In this document: one piece after another, positions 27,039 to 34,934 of the stretch | How positions within the stretch are numbered: position 1 is the stretch's first letter | How the letters are laid out: each line of letters starts with the position of its first letter | Source of the DNA: Tissierellia bacterium | GTDB lineage: Bacteria; Bacillota; Clostridia; Tissierellales; Tepidimicrobiaceae | Direction of reading: 5' to 3' | DNA length: 38,065 nucleotides | Assembly: GCA_012728725.1 (NCBI GenBank) | Contig: JAAYEM010000035.1 | Coordinates: 1-38,065, forward strand | Position numbers and translations under genes: made by a program | The notes under the pieces: model-generated | What the model saw: only the letters and a program-made list of their open reading frames with translations | What the model was told of the DNA's origin: nothing | The model's database searches: none

Positions 27039-28279
27039 TTAAAAGGCCCAATTGCCATCCTTAAATATTTGGATTCTTTCTCCATCTTTAGTTTCTCCTA
27101 CAATACTTAAATCCTCCGATCCAATCATAAAGTCCACATGGGTTAAGGAATCGTTTACTCCTGCCTTTTCCAACTCTTCCTCTGTCATATCCTTTCCACC
27201 CTCTATATTGGTAGGATAGGCTTTACCAAAGGCAAAATGGCAGGAGGCATTTTCATCAAATAGGGTATTAAAAAAAATTATGTTTAACTTAGATATGGGA
27301 GAATCATAGGGTACTAGGGCCACCTCTCCTAAATATTTTGCCCCTTCGTCTATATTTAACAAATCCTTTAATACCTGGTATCCTTGCTCTGCTTCAAAGT
27401 CTACTACCCTTCCATTTTTAAAGGTAAGTTTAAAATTATCTATTAGATTACCTCCATAATTTAGAGGTTTAGTGTTATAAACTACCCCATTAACTCCAGT
27501 TTTTAATGGCATGGTGAAAACTTCTTCAGTAGGCATATTGGCTACAAAGGTCACACCATTAGAAGAGCTTTTGCCACCGCCACCAGCCCATATATGGCCT
27601 TCTGGTAATTCTACTTCTAAATCGGTACCATTGGAGGATTTATAGTGTAGTTTTTTGAATTTCTTTTCATTTAAGAAATCTACCTTTTTCTTTATGTTTT
27701 GGATGTGGTCTTCCCAGGCCTTGATTGGGTCTTCTGTATCCATACGGGTGGCTTTAAATATGGCCTCCCACAGCTTTTCCATGGCTTTATCTTTTGAAAG
27801 TTCAGGGAACACCCTTTTGGCCCATCCTTTAGTGGGAATGGATACAACACACCAAGGGTTATGTCGTTCATAGTGTACTTCCTATATTCCTTTAATGCCA
27901 TAGATGAAGATTTTTTATAGGCTGCGATCTTTTTTGGGTCTACATCCTTTAAAAGCTCTGGATCCTCAGAATAGATGGATATAAAGCCTGCCCCATCCTT
28001 TGCAAACTCCTCTAAACCATCAGCATACCATTTGGGGAATTTTTCAAATACTTCCATAGGCGCATTTTCATATTTCATTTTGGTTAGGGCCTCATCATTC
28101 CAGTTAACATGGACCTGCTTTGCTCCTAGTGCATAAGCATGCTTGGCTAATAGCCTAACAAATTCTGCCCCTTCCACAGGAGCTGTAATTACCAATGGTT
28201 CACCTTTCTGTTGATTAATACCTACTTTAACTATTAAGTTTGCATATTTATCCAACAATTCCTTGAATTTTTCCACCAT
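27039..28279 (-). pseudogene. M29 family aminopeptidase (AmpS-like), one-base frameshift
   Basis: Metal-dependent leucyl aminopeptidases of family M29 are about 410 residues. Here the N-terminal half (from ATG 28279, MVEKFKELLDKYANLIVKVGINQQKGEPL..., EYRKYTMNDITLG) and the C-terminal half (VFPELSKDKAMEKLWEAIFKATR..., GHIWAGGGGKSSSNGVTFVANMPTEEVFTMPLK..., THVDFMIGSEDLSIVGETKDG, ending FKDGNWAF) are in different frames. They join near 27841-27850: reading GVL in one frame and VSIPTKGWAKRVFPE in the other reconstructs the family sequence. The span is 1241 bases, one short of 414 codons, consistent with a single-base deletion. The metal ligands lie in the C-terminal half. Inactive unless the shift is a sequencing error. 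Confidence 0.88.
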
Positions 28280-28515
28280 ATCACCTCGCTATATATAATT
28301 ATGCTCCTCAAATATATATTATATGATTTGGAAAGGGATGTAAATTAAATTTATGCAGGGTCAAAGTATTTATACTAAATATTGACATAAAACGAGGAGA
28401 TATAAAAGAAATTGAAATTATTGTGGGAATATTCTGGAAACAGGGAGGAATTTTGGGTGAATGTGTAGAAATAGTATAAAAAGACTCAATCCTATTATAC
28501 TATAATAAGCCAAGA

Positions 28516-28603
28516 ATCCACATCCCTTATAGGTAATCTAAATTTTAAATTTCTAGTAAATCAATAAAAATAAGTTTCAATCCCTTATAGGTATCCTAAC
28601 TTT
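28516..28603 (-). ncRNA. Degenerate mini-CRISPR, probable crRNA-like regulatory RNA (CreR type)
   Basis: Read on the minus strand, the first pseudo-repeat (28603-28574) matches the array repeat at 24 of 30 positions and keeps the core TACCTATAAGG and the complete 8-nt handle ATTGAAAC. A 28-nt pseudo-spacer (28573-28546) begins TTATTTTTATTGATTTACT. The second pseudo-repeat (28545-28516) matches at 20 of 30; its core TTAGATTACCTATAAGGGAT is intact, but everything after the Cas6 cut position has decayed. Both share AAGGGAT where the array has AAGGAAT. Processing by Cas6 would yield a normal-looking crRNA with a short guide. Array spacers are 36-38 nt, so the pseudo-spacer is distinctly short. 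Such degenerate mini-arrays (CreA, CreR) are known to guide Cascade to repress toxin or cas promoters. A decayed leftover array is the alternative. Confidence 0.8.
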
Positions 28604-28628
28604 ATTAAATAATATCTGATACAAATTA

Positions 28629-28657
28629 ATAATAAACAAAGAATTGTGAAAAATCAA
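28629..28657 (-). promoter_or_regulatory. Candidate promoter of the crRNA-like RNA
   Basis: On the minus strand: TTGATT (28657-28652), 17 bp, TATTAT (28634-28629). The predicted start at about 28621 lies some 18 nt before the first pseudo-repeat. It is divergent from the cas promoter, the two -35 boxes being 10 bp apart. Confidence 0.6.
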
Positions 28658-28667
28658 GCAAAATATA

Positions 28668-28696
28668 TTGACAAATATTTCAGAAGATTATATATT
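28668..28696 (+). promoter_or_regulatory. Promoter of the cas operon
   Basis: TTGACA (28668-28673), 17 bp, TATATT (28691-28696): a near-consensus housekeeping promoter, the strongest in the window. Predicted start at about 28703 and a leader of about 49 nt. A promoter this strong would need an external brake. Confidence 0.8.
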
Positions 28697-28713
28697 ATAT
28701 ATAGGTAAATATG

Positions 28714-28735
28714 ATTAAATAAATAATAATAATAA
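28714..28735 (-). promoter_or_regulatory. Predicted Cascade target of the crRNA-like RNA in the cas8b leader
   Basis: On the minus strand, 28732-28714 reads TTATTATTATTTATTTAAT against the pseudo-spacer TTATTTTTATTGATTTACT: identical at 1-5, 7-11, 13-17 and 19, different only at 6, 12 and 18. The three bases 5' of it (28735-28733) are TTA, a candidate PAM distinct from the repeat end AAC. Binding would cover the transcription start and abut the ribosome site. Confidence 0.7.
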
Positions 28736-28751
28736 AAGGAGGTGAAGTTTT

Positions 28752-30659
28752 ATGATAGAAGCAGTCAGAAAAATTGGTGTTCCACTGGGAAGGTTGGACA
28801 TTGAAGAGCAATCAAATATACTAGTTGAAACAATAAATTATGAAGAGGAAGATAGAATTGTAATATTAGATCTAGATATAAATAATAATTGTATTAATAT
28901 TAGCATTAAGCCAATACAAGATGATACAATGAAAGATTATTTTTACATTGGAACTGCTGATGGACCAGCATCTCCCCAATGGATGCTAACAGGAAATAAA
29001 CCAGATTATATTATTTCTCAGTCTATACCGTCCTTACTTAAAATAATTGAGGAAGGAAATATAAAAGAACTTTTAAAACAAGCTTTGGATATATTTTATT
29101 TTGACTATGGAAAACAGGGTGGTAGTAAGGAACGCTATAGGCGTATTTTGAATGTAGAAAAGTTCTTAAACCTGGATCAAATGAAAAAGTATTATGATGA
29201 TTCGAAAAAAGATATTAAAAAAACAGTATCAAGTGTAGCAAAAGCATTATCTAATTATATATCGACTGAATATGAAGTTAAGACAAAAAACTTAAAATTA
29301 TGGGCTTTAACAATTAACGGTAAAATTGTTCAACAAAGACAAGAATATAAAAAGTTAGCTTGGCAGCTTAAAGAAGCCCATTTTGAAAAGGCTAAAGAGG
29401 GGACATGCTCTGTTTGTGGAACAATTACCAAAGTTTCTTCTGATACAGGCAAACTTAAATTAACCTACTATATAACTCAAAAGAAGAACTTTGCAAGTGA
29501 TTTAAGGAATTTTGATAAAAATTTAAGATTATGCCAACAGTGCCACAAAGAATTAATATTGGGTGAAATATATGCTATAAGAAAACTAAGGGCTTATATT
29601 GGGAAATTAAACTTTCTTCTAATTCCAGAACCATTATTTGGTGAAAATTTAAATGCTGAATCAGAAAGTTTTGAGAATGCATACAAAAATGCAAATTCTA
29701 TAATACGCTTTGACGATGTCACAAATATTGAAAGAGAAGCAATGATTAGAATAAAAAGGGAAAATTATACTAATCAGTTTATATTTCATTTTCTATTTTA
29801 TATGAAACAACAACAAGAGTTTAGGGTGCTTCAACTTATAAAAGATGTAACTCCAAGTAGAATATATGAAATCAATTTAGCAATATTTGAGCAGAATGAA
29901 TTTGCCAGAAGATGGTTTAACTGGCCAGATAGTAACGATAGGTGGCTAATTACATTTGAGCAAATTTTCTACCTTTTCCCAATCCATCAAGATGAAAGAT
30001 TTGTAACGGAACACAAAAGACTATTAATTTTGTATGATGCTATATTAACTAGAAAAAAGATAGACAGGAAGATTGTAATAGAAAAGCTAAATCAACTAGC
30101 TAAGACCTATTACTATGAGAAAACTGATTCTTACCAGCTTTCTAAACCACCAAATAAAGATATTGCAATGATATATGGTATTTTAAAAGGCATGCTTCTA
30201 TTATGCTATTTAGAAAAACTATCTGTAATTTCAGGGGGTGAGGGTATGGATACGAGTAATTTAATTGTAAGTAATAACTTTAAAAAATTTATTGAAGAGT
30301 TAGGCTATAACGAACAACAAACATCTCTTGTATTGCTTGGTAAATTAATATATGAAGTTGGAAGAGCACAAGAAAGAAACAAACTTACTTCAAAACCTAT
30401 TTTAGAAAAAATTAATTATCAAGGGATGAGCTTAAGTAAAATACAAAAATTAAGCAATGAAATATTTGAGAAGTTAAAGCAATATAAGATAATAACAGAG
30501 GGAAGTAGTAAGTATTTCATACAAAATATTTATAGTGACCACAAAATATTGCTTGATAAAAATATAAACAATTGGAAATTAAGCAATCAAGAGAATGTAT
30601 TTTATCTATTGTCAGGGTATGCTATTGGAAGTAGACCAATAGATAAAAAAAGAGGATAA
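28752..30659 (+). CDS. cas8b: Type I-B Cascade large subunit Cas8b (TM1802/Csh1-like)
   Basis: A 635-residue protein at the head of the cas operon. In type I-B the large subunit recognises the PAM and holds the target open at the base of Cascade. The zinc-binding pairs are visible at about residues 219-222 (CSVCG) and 261-264 (CQQCH), as in the TM1802/Csh1 group. There is little other recognisable sequence, which is normal for this fast-evolving subunit, so the assignment rests on the zinc fingers, size and position directly before cas7 and cas5. It has a perfect ribosome site (AGGAGGTGA). Expression is probably controlled by Cascade itself through the crRNA-like RNA encoded upstream. Confidence 0.88.
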   Translation: MIEAVRKIGVPLGRLDIEEQSNILVETINYEEEDRIVILDLDINNNCINISIKPIQDDTMKDYFYIGTADGPASPQWMLTGNKPDYIISQSIPSLLKIIEEGNIKELLKQALDIFYFDYGKQGGSKERYRRILNVEKFLNLDQMKKYYDDSKKDIKKTVSSVAKALSNYISTEYEVKTKNLKLWALTINGKIVQQRQEYKKLAWQLKEAHFEKAKEGTCSVCGTITKVSSDTGKLKLTYYITQKKNFASDLRNFDKNLRLCQQCHKELILGEIYAIRKLRAYIGKLNFLLIPEPLFGENLNAESESFENAYKNANSIIRFDDVTNIEREAMIRIKRENYTNQFIFHFLFYMKQQQEFRVLQLIKDVTPSRIYEINLAIFEQNEFARRWFNWPDSNDRWLITFEQIFYLFPIHQDERFVTEHKRLLILYDAILTRKKIDRKIVIEKLNQLAKTYYYEKTDSYQLSKPPNKDIAMIYGILKGMLLLCYLEKLSVISGGEGMDTSNLIVSNNFKKFIEELGYNEQQTSLVLLGKLIYEVGRAQERNKLTSKPILEKINYQGMSLSKIQKLSNEIFEKLKQYKIITEGSSKYFIQNIYSDHKILLDKNINNWKLSNQENVFYLLSGYAIGSRPIDKKRG

Positions 30660-30673
30660 GGGGGAGGAGTTAG

Positions 30674-31615
30674 ATGTTGAATAATAGTGATGTTTTATTC
30701 ATTTATGATGCTAAGCTTACGAACCCAAATGGAGATGCGGATGATGAAAACAAGCCTCGTATGGATTATGAGACATCTACTAATCTTGTAAGTGATGTTC
30801 GCTTAAAAAGATATATAAGGGATTATCTTGCGGAAAAGGGTTATGAAGTATTTGTTGCTCAACCAGAGGGCAAGGCAGTAACAGCTACTCAAAGAATAGA
30901 GGGTATTTTCGAAAAGTTTGATGGTAAGGTAAATATAAATAAATTAACAGATGATCAAATTGAATGGCTTCTTAATCAGCTTATAGATGTAAGACTATTT
31001 GGTGCTACTATGCCAATAAAAAGTGCTGATAGCAAAGGGAGCTCAATAACTTTTACAGGTCCTGTTCAATTCTCCTGGGGTTATTCTTTAAATCATGTTA
31101 CTTTAGTTGAGTCTAATACTATTACATCAAGATTTAGTTCGGAAGCAGATAAGGCTACAACCATGGGAAAAGATTATAGATTATATTATTCTTTGATAGC
31201 ATTCTCTGGAGTAATTAGTGGCAATAGGGCTAAACATACAAAAATGAATGATAAAGATTTGAAACTATTAGAGGAGGCACTAATTAAAGCAATTCCTCTG
31301 ATGGCAACAAGAAGTAAGATTGGACAATATCCAAGATTGTATCTAAGGGTACAATACAATTCAAATGAATTCTTAATAGGAGATTTAAGGGATTATATAC
31401 CCAAAATTGAAGATGTAAATGTGCGTAATATTACTGATTATACACTAGATTTAGAACAATTAAAATTAGTATTAGAAAAACATATAGATAAGATAAATAG
31501 TATAAGTTATTGGCATCATGATCAATTACAGATAAAAACTGATTTAGGAAGTGGAACCTTAGAAAATATTTTGGGGGACAAATTATCTTCAAAGCTAAAG
31601 AAGTTGCCTCTATAG
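30674..31615 (+). CDS. cas7: Type I-B Cascade backbone protein Cas7 (Csh2 family)
   Basis: A 313-residue RAMP protein that polymerises along the crRNA spacer to form the Cascade backbone; its thumb kinks every sixth guide base. The Csh2 signature is clear at the start: VLFIYDAKLTNPNGDADDENKPRMDYET, then VSDVRLKRYIRDYL, and VRLFGATMPIK with FTGPVQFSWGYSLN in the middle. The length is normal. It begins 14 bp after cas8b behind GGGGGAGGAG and is followed closely by cas5, in one operon. Confidence 0.95.
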   Translation: MLNNSDVLFIYDAKLTNPNGDADDENKPRMDYETSTNLVSDVRLKRYIRDYLAEKGYEVFVAQPEGKAVTATQRIEGIFEKFDGKVNINKLTDDQIEWLLNQLIDVRLFGATMPIKSADSKGSSITFTGPVQFSWGYSLNHVTLVESNTITSRFSSEADKATTMGKDYRLYYSLIAFSGVISGNRAKHTKMNDKDLKLLEEALIKAIPLMATRSKIGQYPRLYLRVQYNSNEFLIGDLRDYIPKIEDVNVRNITDYTLDLEQLKLVLEKHIDKINSISYWHHDQLQIKTDLGSGTLENILGDKLSSKLKKLPL

Positions 31616-31627
31616 GAGGTGCTGATC

Positions 31628-32437
31628 TTGGGCAAATCAAGTATACTTATATGTGACTTAGAAGGAACATTTGCGCATTTTAGGAAATACTATACAAATT
31701 CATCTTCCCTTTCATATGCCTTTCCTCCACCAACAGCAATTGCTGGATTAATTGCTGGCATTTTAGGACTAGAAAGGGATAGCTATTATGATATGTTTTC
31801 TAGCAATAATTTTTACAGTGCCATAGAGATATTAACACCAGTTCGAAAGCTAATTCAAACAGTAAATTATATCTACGTAATATCCTCAAGTGATGTAAAC
31901 AAGGTTAAAGGTTCTACCCAAGTTCCATTTGAAATAGTTGTAAGTAAATATTCTAATAAAGATAAATATAGCAAGTTAAAATATAGGCTATATCTTACTC
32001 ATAAAGATAAGGATATATATGAGGAGATAAAAAACAGGTTGATTAACGAAGAATTTGTATATCCACCTTATCTTGGAGTATCTGAATGCTTGGGGAAATT
32101 AAAGTTTGTAGATGAGGTAAATGGAGATGATGTAAAAATTATACCTTCTGGAGAAAAGGTTAAGGTTGATACTGTGTGTAGTATTGATAGTATAGAAAAA
32201 AATTCTCTTGAGTTGAGGCTAGATTCAGGATTAAGGTATGTAAAAGAGATAATGCCAGTTGAGTTTGATAGTGAGAGATATTTAACATCCTCTAAATCTT
32301 ATTTGTATGAACAAGAGGGCAATGGAATTTATGCAGTTTTCAATGTGCCAGTATTAAGCATCAAGATAAAAGATCAAACAAAAAACATAGTATGGCTTCA
32401 GGAGGTATCCTCAGATGACTGTTTATTCTCATATTAA
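31628..32437 (+). CDS. cas5: Type I-B Cascade protein Cas5 (Cas5h/Cas5b)
   Basis: A 269-residue RAMP protein that caps the 5' handle of the crRNA in Cascade. The N-terminal ILICDLEGTFAHFRKYYTNSSSLSYAFPPPTAIAGLIAGILGLERDSYY is characteristic of Cas5, with the glycine-rich turn typical of the fold. The start I choose is TTG 31628, because AGGAGGT ends 7 nt upstream; a GTG at 31619 overlaps the ribosome site and is less likely. The 3' end overlaps cas3 by 23 bp, so the two are translationally coupled. Confidence 0.93.
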   Translation: MGKSSILICDLEGTFAHFRKYYTNSSSLSYAFPPPTAIAGLIAGILGLERDSYYDMFSSNNFYSAIEILTPVRKLIQTVNYIYVISSSDVNKVKGSTQVPFEIVVSKYSNKDKYSKLKYRLYLTHKDKDIYEEIKNRLINEEFVYPPYLGVSECLGKLKFVDEVNGDDVKIIPSGEKVKVDTVCSIDSIEKNSLELRLDSGLRYVKEIMPVEFDSERYLTSSKSYLYEQEGNGIYAVFNVPVLSIKIKDQTKNIVWLQEVSSDDCLFSY

Positions 32438-34919
32438 AAAAGATGATTTTGGTAATATAATTTATAAGAAGGATCTTCAGCTGCATTTAAGGGAAGTAGC
32501 GGAAGGGGTTGGTTTTTGTCCTCCCCTTCCAAATGAAAATGATGATTTTTGGCTTAGAAATACTAGTAGGATTATCGGATATTGCCATGACTTTGGAAAA
32601 TATACATCATATTTTCAGAAATATTTATTAGAAGAAAAAAGACGTCCTCCATACCATTATCATTCATATATTTCATCCCTGTGGACCTATTATATATTGG
32701 AAAAAGAAAAAGCAAATATTTTAAATAACAGTGTAATGAACTCTGATTGGGCTAGATTCAGTTCTCTTCTTGGACATCTTGTTGTATTTTTCCATCATGA
32801 TGAATTAGGTTCACTAGATGTTGTTATAAGTGAAGATATATTTGATGAATTTTTGAAGTTTACTTTTAGTACCACTGATTGGCTAGATAAGATAAAAATG
32901 GTTAAAGTGCAATCTAAAGATATGTTAAATGTTAAAGATGAAATTAATGCTTTTTATACAGAAGTACTGGGACATAAAGTGGATATAAAAGATTTTTATA
33001 ATAATATAGAAGATATAATAATAAGCTTAAGTAGATTGAAGGATGAATTTCTTAATGAAGAAAGTAATGTTAGGTTAAAATGCTGCTTTTTTTTACAGCT
33101 GCTATTTTCAATATTAATAGATGCAGATAAGCGTAGTGCAGCAAATGTAAGTTTCATTCAAAGAAAAGATATACCAGAAGATATAGTTGAAAAATATGTA
33201 AATAAGAAATTTAAAGGTGAAGCAATTACTTTTCTTGATTACGTAAGAAAGGATTTTTTTAAAATTGCTAATGAAAGAATAGATGATTTTAACATAGACC
33301 AAAGAATATATACTATAACTTCTCCAACTGGTTCTGGCAAAACTTTAACATCTTTATCTGTTGCTTTAAAAATGAGAGAACGAATAAAGAAAAATAAAAA
33401 TTACATTCCAAGAATTATATATAGTTTACCTTATACAAGTATAATAGATCAAAATTATCAAGTATATGAAGATGTACTACTTATGCAATTAGATGAATTT
33501 AAAGATTCTCAAAGTGCCTATTTGTTAAAACATCATCATTTAGCAGAAATTAAATATAAGAATGATGGAATAGATAGGCCTATTGATGAGTCTGTACTTT
33601 TAACAGAGAGTTGGGAATCAGAAATTATTGTAACAACTTTCTATCAATTATTACATACAATTATAGGATTTAAAAATCAATACTTAAAAAAATATCATCA
33701 AATTGTAGGCAGTATTATCATACTTGATGAAGTACAAAATGTTCCAGGTGAGTATTGGCCTTTAATAGAAGAAGTTTTTACTAGGATTAGTGAATATTTT
33801 GGCTGTTATATTATATTATTAACTGCTACTAAACCATTGATTTTCACAAAGAATCAGGCAAAAGAGTGGATGCCAAAGGAAAAAATCAAAGAATACTATA
33901 CAAATTTGAATCGAACGAAAATTGTAAGGCATTACCCTAATAATGAAAATGGTATATATTTTTCCATAGATGAGTTGATAACACTGTTTAGGTCAATTTA
34001 TGATGAAAGAAAGTCTTACATGCTACTTTTTAATACCATAGATACTTCCATAAAAATATATAACAAATTATTGGAAGATAAAACATTTGATACTGTTAAA
34101 AAATTTTACTTATCAACTAATATAACTCCCTTTGAGAGGCTAGAACGTATAAAAAAGATAGATAGAATACTAAATAATAAGGAACCAGTTATTTTAGTTA
34201 CTACCCAGGTAGTAGAAGCAGGAGTGGATTTAGATTTTGACGAAATTTTTAGAGATCTAGCACCCATAGATAGTATTGTACAAGCTGCAGGAAGAGGAAA
34301 TAGAAAAGGTGAAAAAGAAATAGCAACTGTACATATAACTCCCATCACTAGAGGAGAATTAAGTGATTGTACATTAGTATATGGTAATATACACACTAAT
34401 ATTGCAAAGGAGATGGTTGTAGGTATTATAGAAGAAAAGAATTATTATAGTTGGATTGAGGATTATTTTGAAGAGAAATATAAAGCCATTAATAAAGATA
34501 TATCTAGAAAACTATTGGATGCATTTAGAGATTTGATGTTTCATAGTGAAAATAAAGAAAATAACCAAGTATATATATCGGACTTTCGCTTAATTAAACA
34601 AAGGCCGGATATGTGTGAAGTATTTATAGAACTTGATATAGAAGATGAACAGGGTATGACGGCCTCAGATTATTGGAACATATATATTGAAAAGGTCGTC
34701 CAGGAAAAAGATTTTATCAAAAGAAGAGAAGCTTTTAATAAAATTAGAAGGAATTTTTTATCTTATATTATTTCAGTACCTATTAGAAGGGCTATTAGTT
34801 TAAACCCAAATCCCCAAGGAAATATTATTAAACCAGAGCAATCCTTGGAATATTATTATTTAAAAGATGATACAGGCTTTATTAGGAAAATAGAAGATGC
34901 GGATACTTGGTTAATTTAG
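32415..34919 (+). CDS. cas3: CRISPR-associated nuclease-helicase Cas3
   Basis: An 834-residue fusion of HD nuclease and superfamily 2 helicase that degrades DNA recruited by Cascade. The HD domain shows GYCHDFGK (His58-Asp59), then HYHSY, FFHHDE and DADKRSA. The helicase has Walker A SPTGSGKT at about residue 301, motif II ILDEVQN at about 435 (Q in place of the usual H), motif III LLTATKP, and motif VI QAAGRGNRKG at about 623, preceded by TTQVVEAGVDLDFD. Both activities look intact, so interference should be possible. It starts inside the cas5 gene behind AGGAGGT and is followed 15 bp later by cas6. Confidence 0.95.
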   Translation: MTVYSHIKKDDFGNIIYKKDLQLHLREVAEGVGFCPPLPNENDDFWLRNTSRIIGYCHDFGKYTSYFQKYLLEEKRRPPYHYHSYISSLWTYYILEKEKANILNNSVMNSDWARFSSLLGHLVVFFHHDELGSLDVVISEDIFDEFLKFTFSTTDWLDKIKMVKVQSKDMLNVKDEINAFYTEVLGHKVDIKDFYNNIEDIIISLSRLKDEFLNEESNVRLKCCFFLQLLFSILIDADKRSAANVSFIQRKDIPEDIVEKYVNKKFKGEAITFLDYVRKDFFKIANERIDDFNIDQRIYTITSPTGSGKTLTSLSVALKMRERIKKNKNYIPRIIYSLPYTSIIDQNYQVYEDVLLMQLDEFKDSQSAYLLKHHHLAEIKYKNDGIDRPIDESVLLTESWESEIIVTTFYQLLHTIIGFKNQYLKKYHQIVGSIIILDEVQNVPGEYWPLIEEVFTRISEYFGCYIILLTATKPLIFTKNQAKEWMPKEKIKEYYTNLNRTKIVRHYPNNENGIYFSIDELITLFRSIYDERKSYMLLFNTIDTSIKIYNKLLEDKTFDTVKKFYLSTNITPFERLERIKKIDRILNNKEPVILVTTQVVEAGVDLDFDEIFRDLAPIDSIVQAAGRGNRKGEKEIATVHITPITRGELSDCTLVYGNIHTNIAKEMVVGIIEEKNYYSWIEDYFEEKYKAINKDISRKLLDAFRDLMFHSENKENNQVYISDFRLIKQRPDMCEVFIELDIEDEQGMTASDYWNIYIEKVVQEKDFIKRREAFNKIRRNFLSYIISVPIRRAISLNPNPQGNIIKPEQSLEYYYLKDDTGFIRKIEDADTWLI

Positions 34920-34934
34920 ATATGGAGGAATATT

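Larger units (their letters stand above)
28280..28751. other. 470-bp intergenic region upstream of the cas operon
   Basis: It holds, in order: the M29 gene's upstream region, a tiny open frame (28461-28505), two degenerate CRISPR repeats on the minus strand around a pseudo-spacer (28516-28603), a minus-strand promoter, a divergent near-consensus cas promoter, and a leader whose sequence matches the pseudo-spacer, ending at the cas8b ribosome site AAGGAGGTGA. Confidence 0.8.

Noticed and set aside
28280-28460. A further gene between the M29 peptidase and the mini-CRISPR
   Set aside because: No frame of useful length with a ribosome site was seen on either strand.
28461-28505. A CreT-type toxin gene
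   Set aside because: No guide match to its promoter, poorly spaced promoter boxes and only 14 codons; listed as a weak finding, not annotated as a gene.
28516-28603. An ordinary second CRISPR array
   Set aside because: Only two repeats, both diverged, a 28-nt gap instead of 36-38, and no leader; the guide match to the cas8b leader favours a regulatory element.
28725-28735. Guide target in the register starting at 28735
   Set aside because: It matches positions 1-5 and 7-11 but fails from 12 on; the register starting at 28732 extends the match to 19 with only period-6 mismatches.
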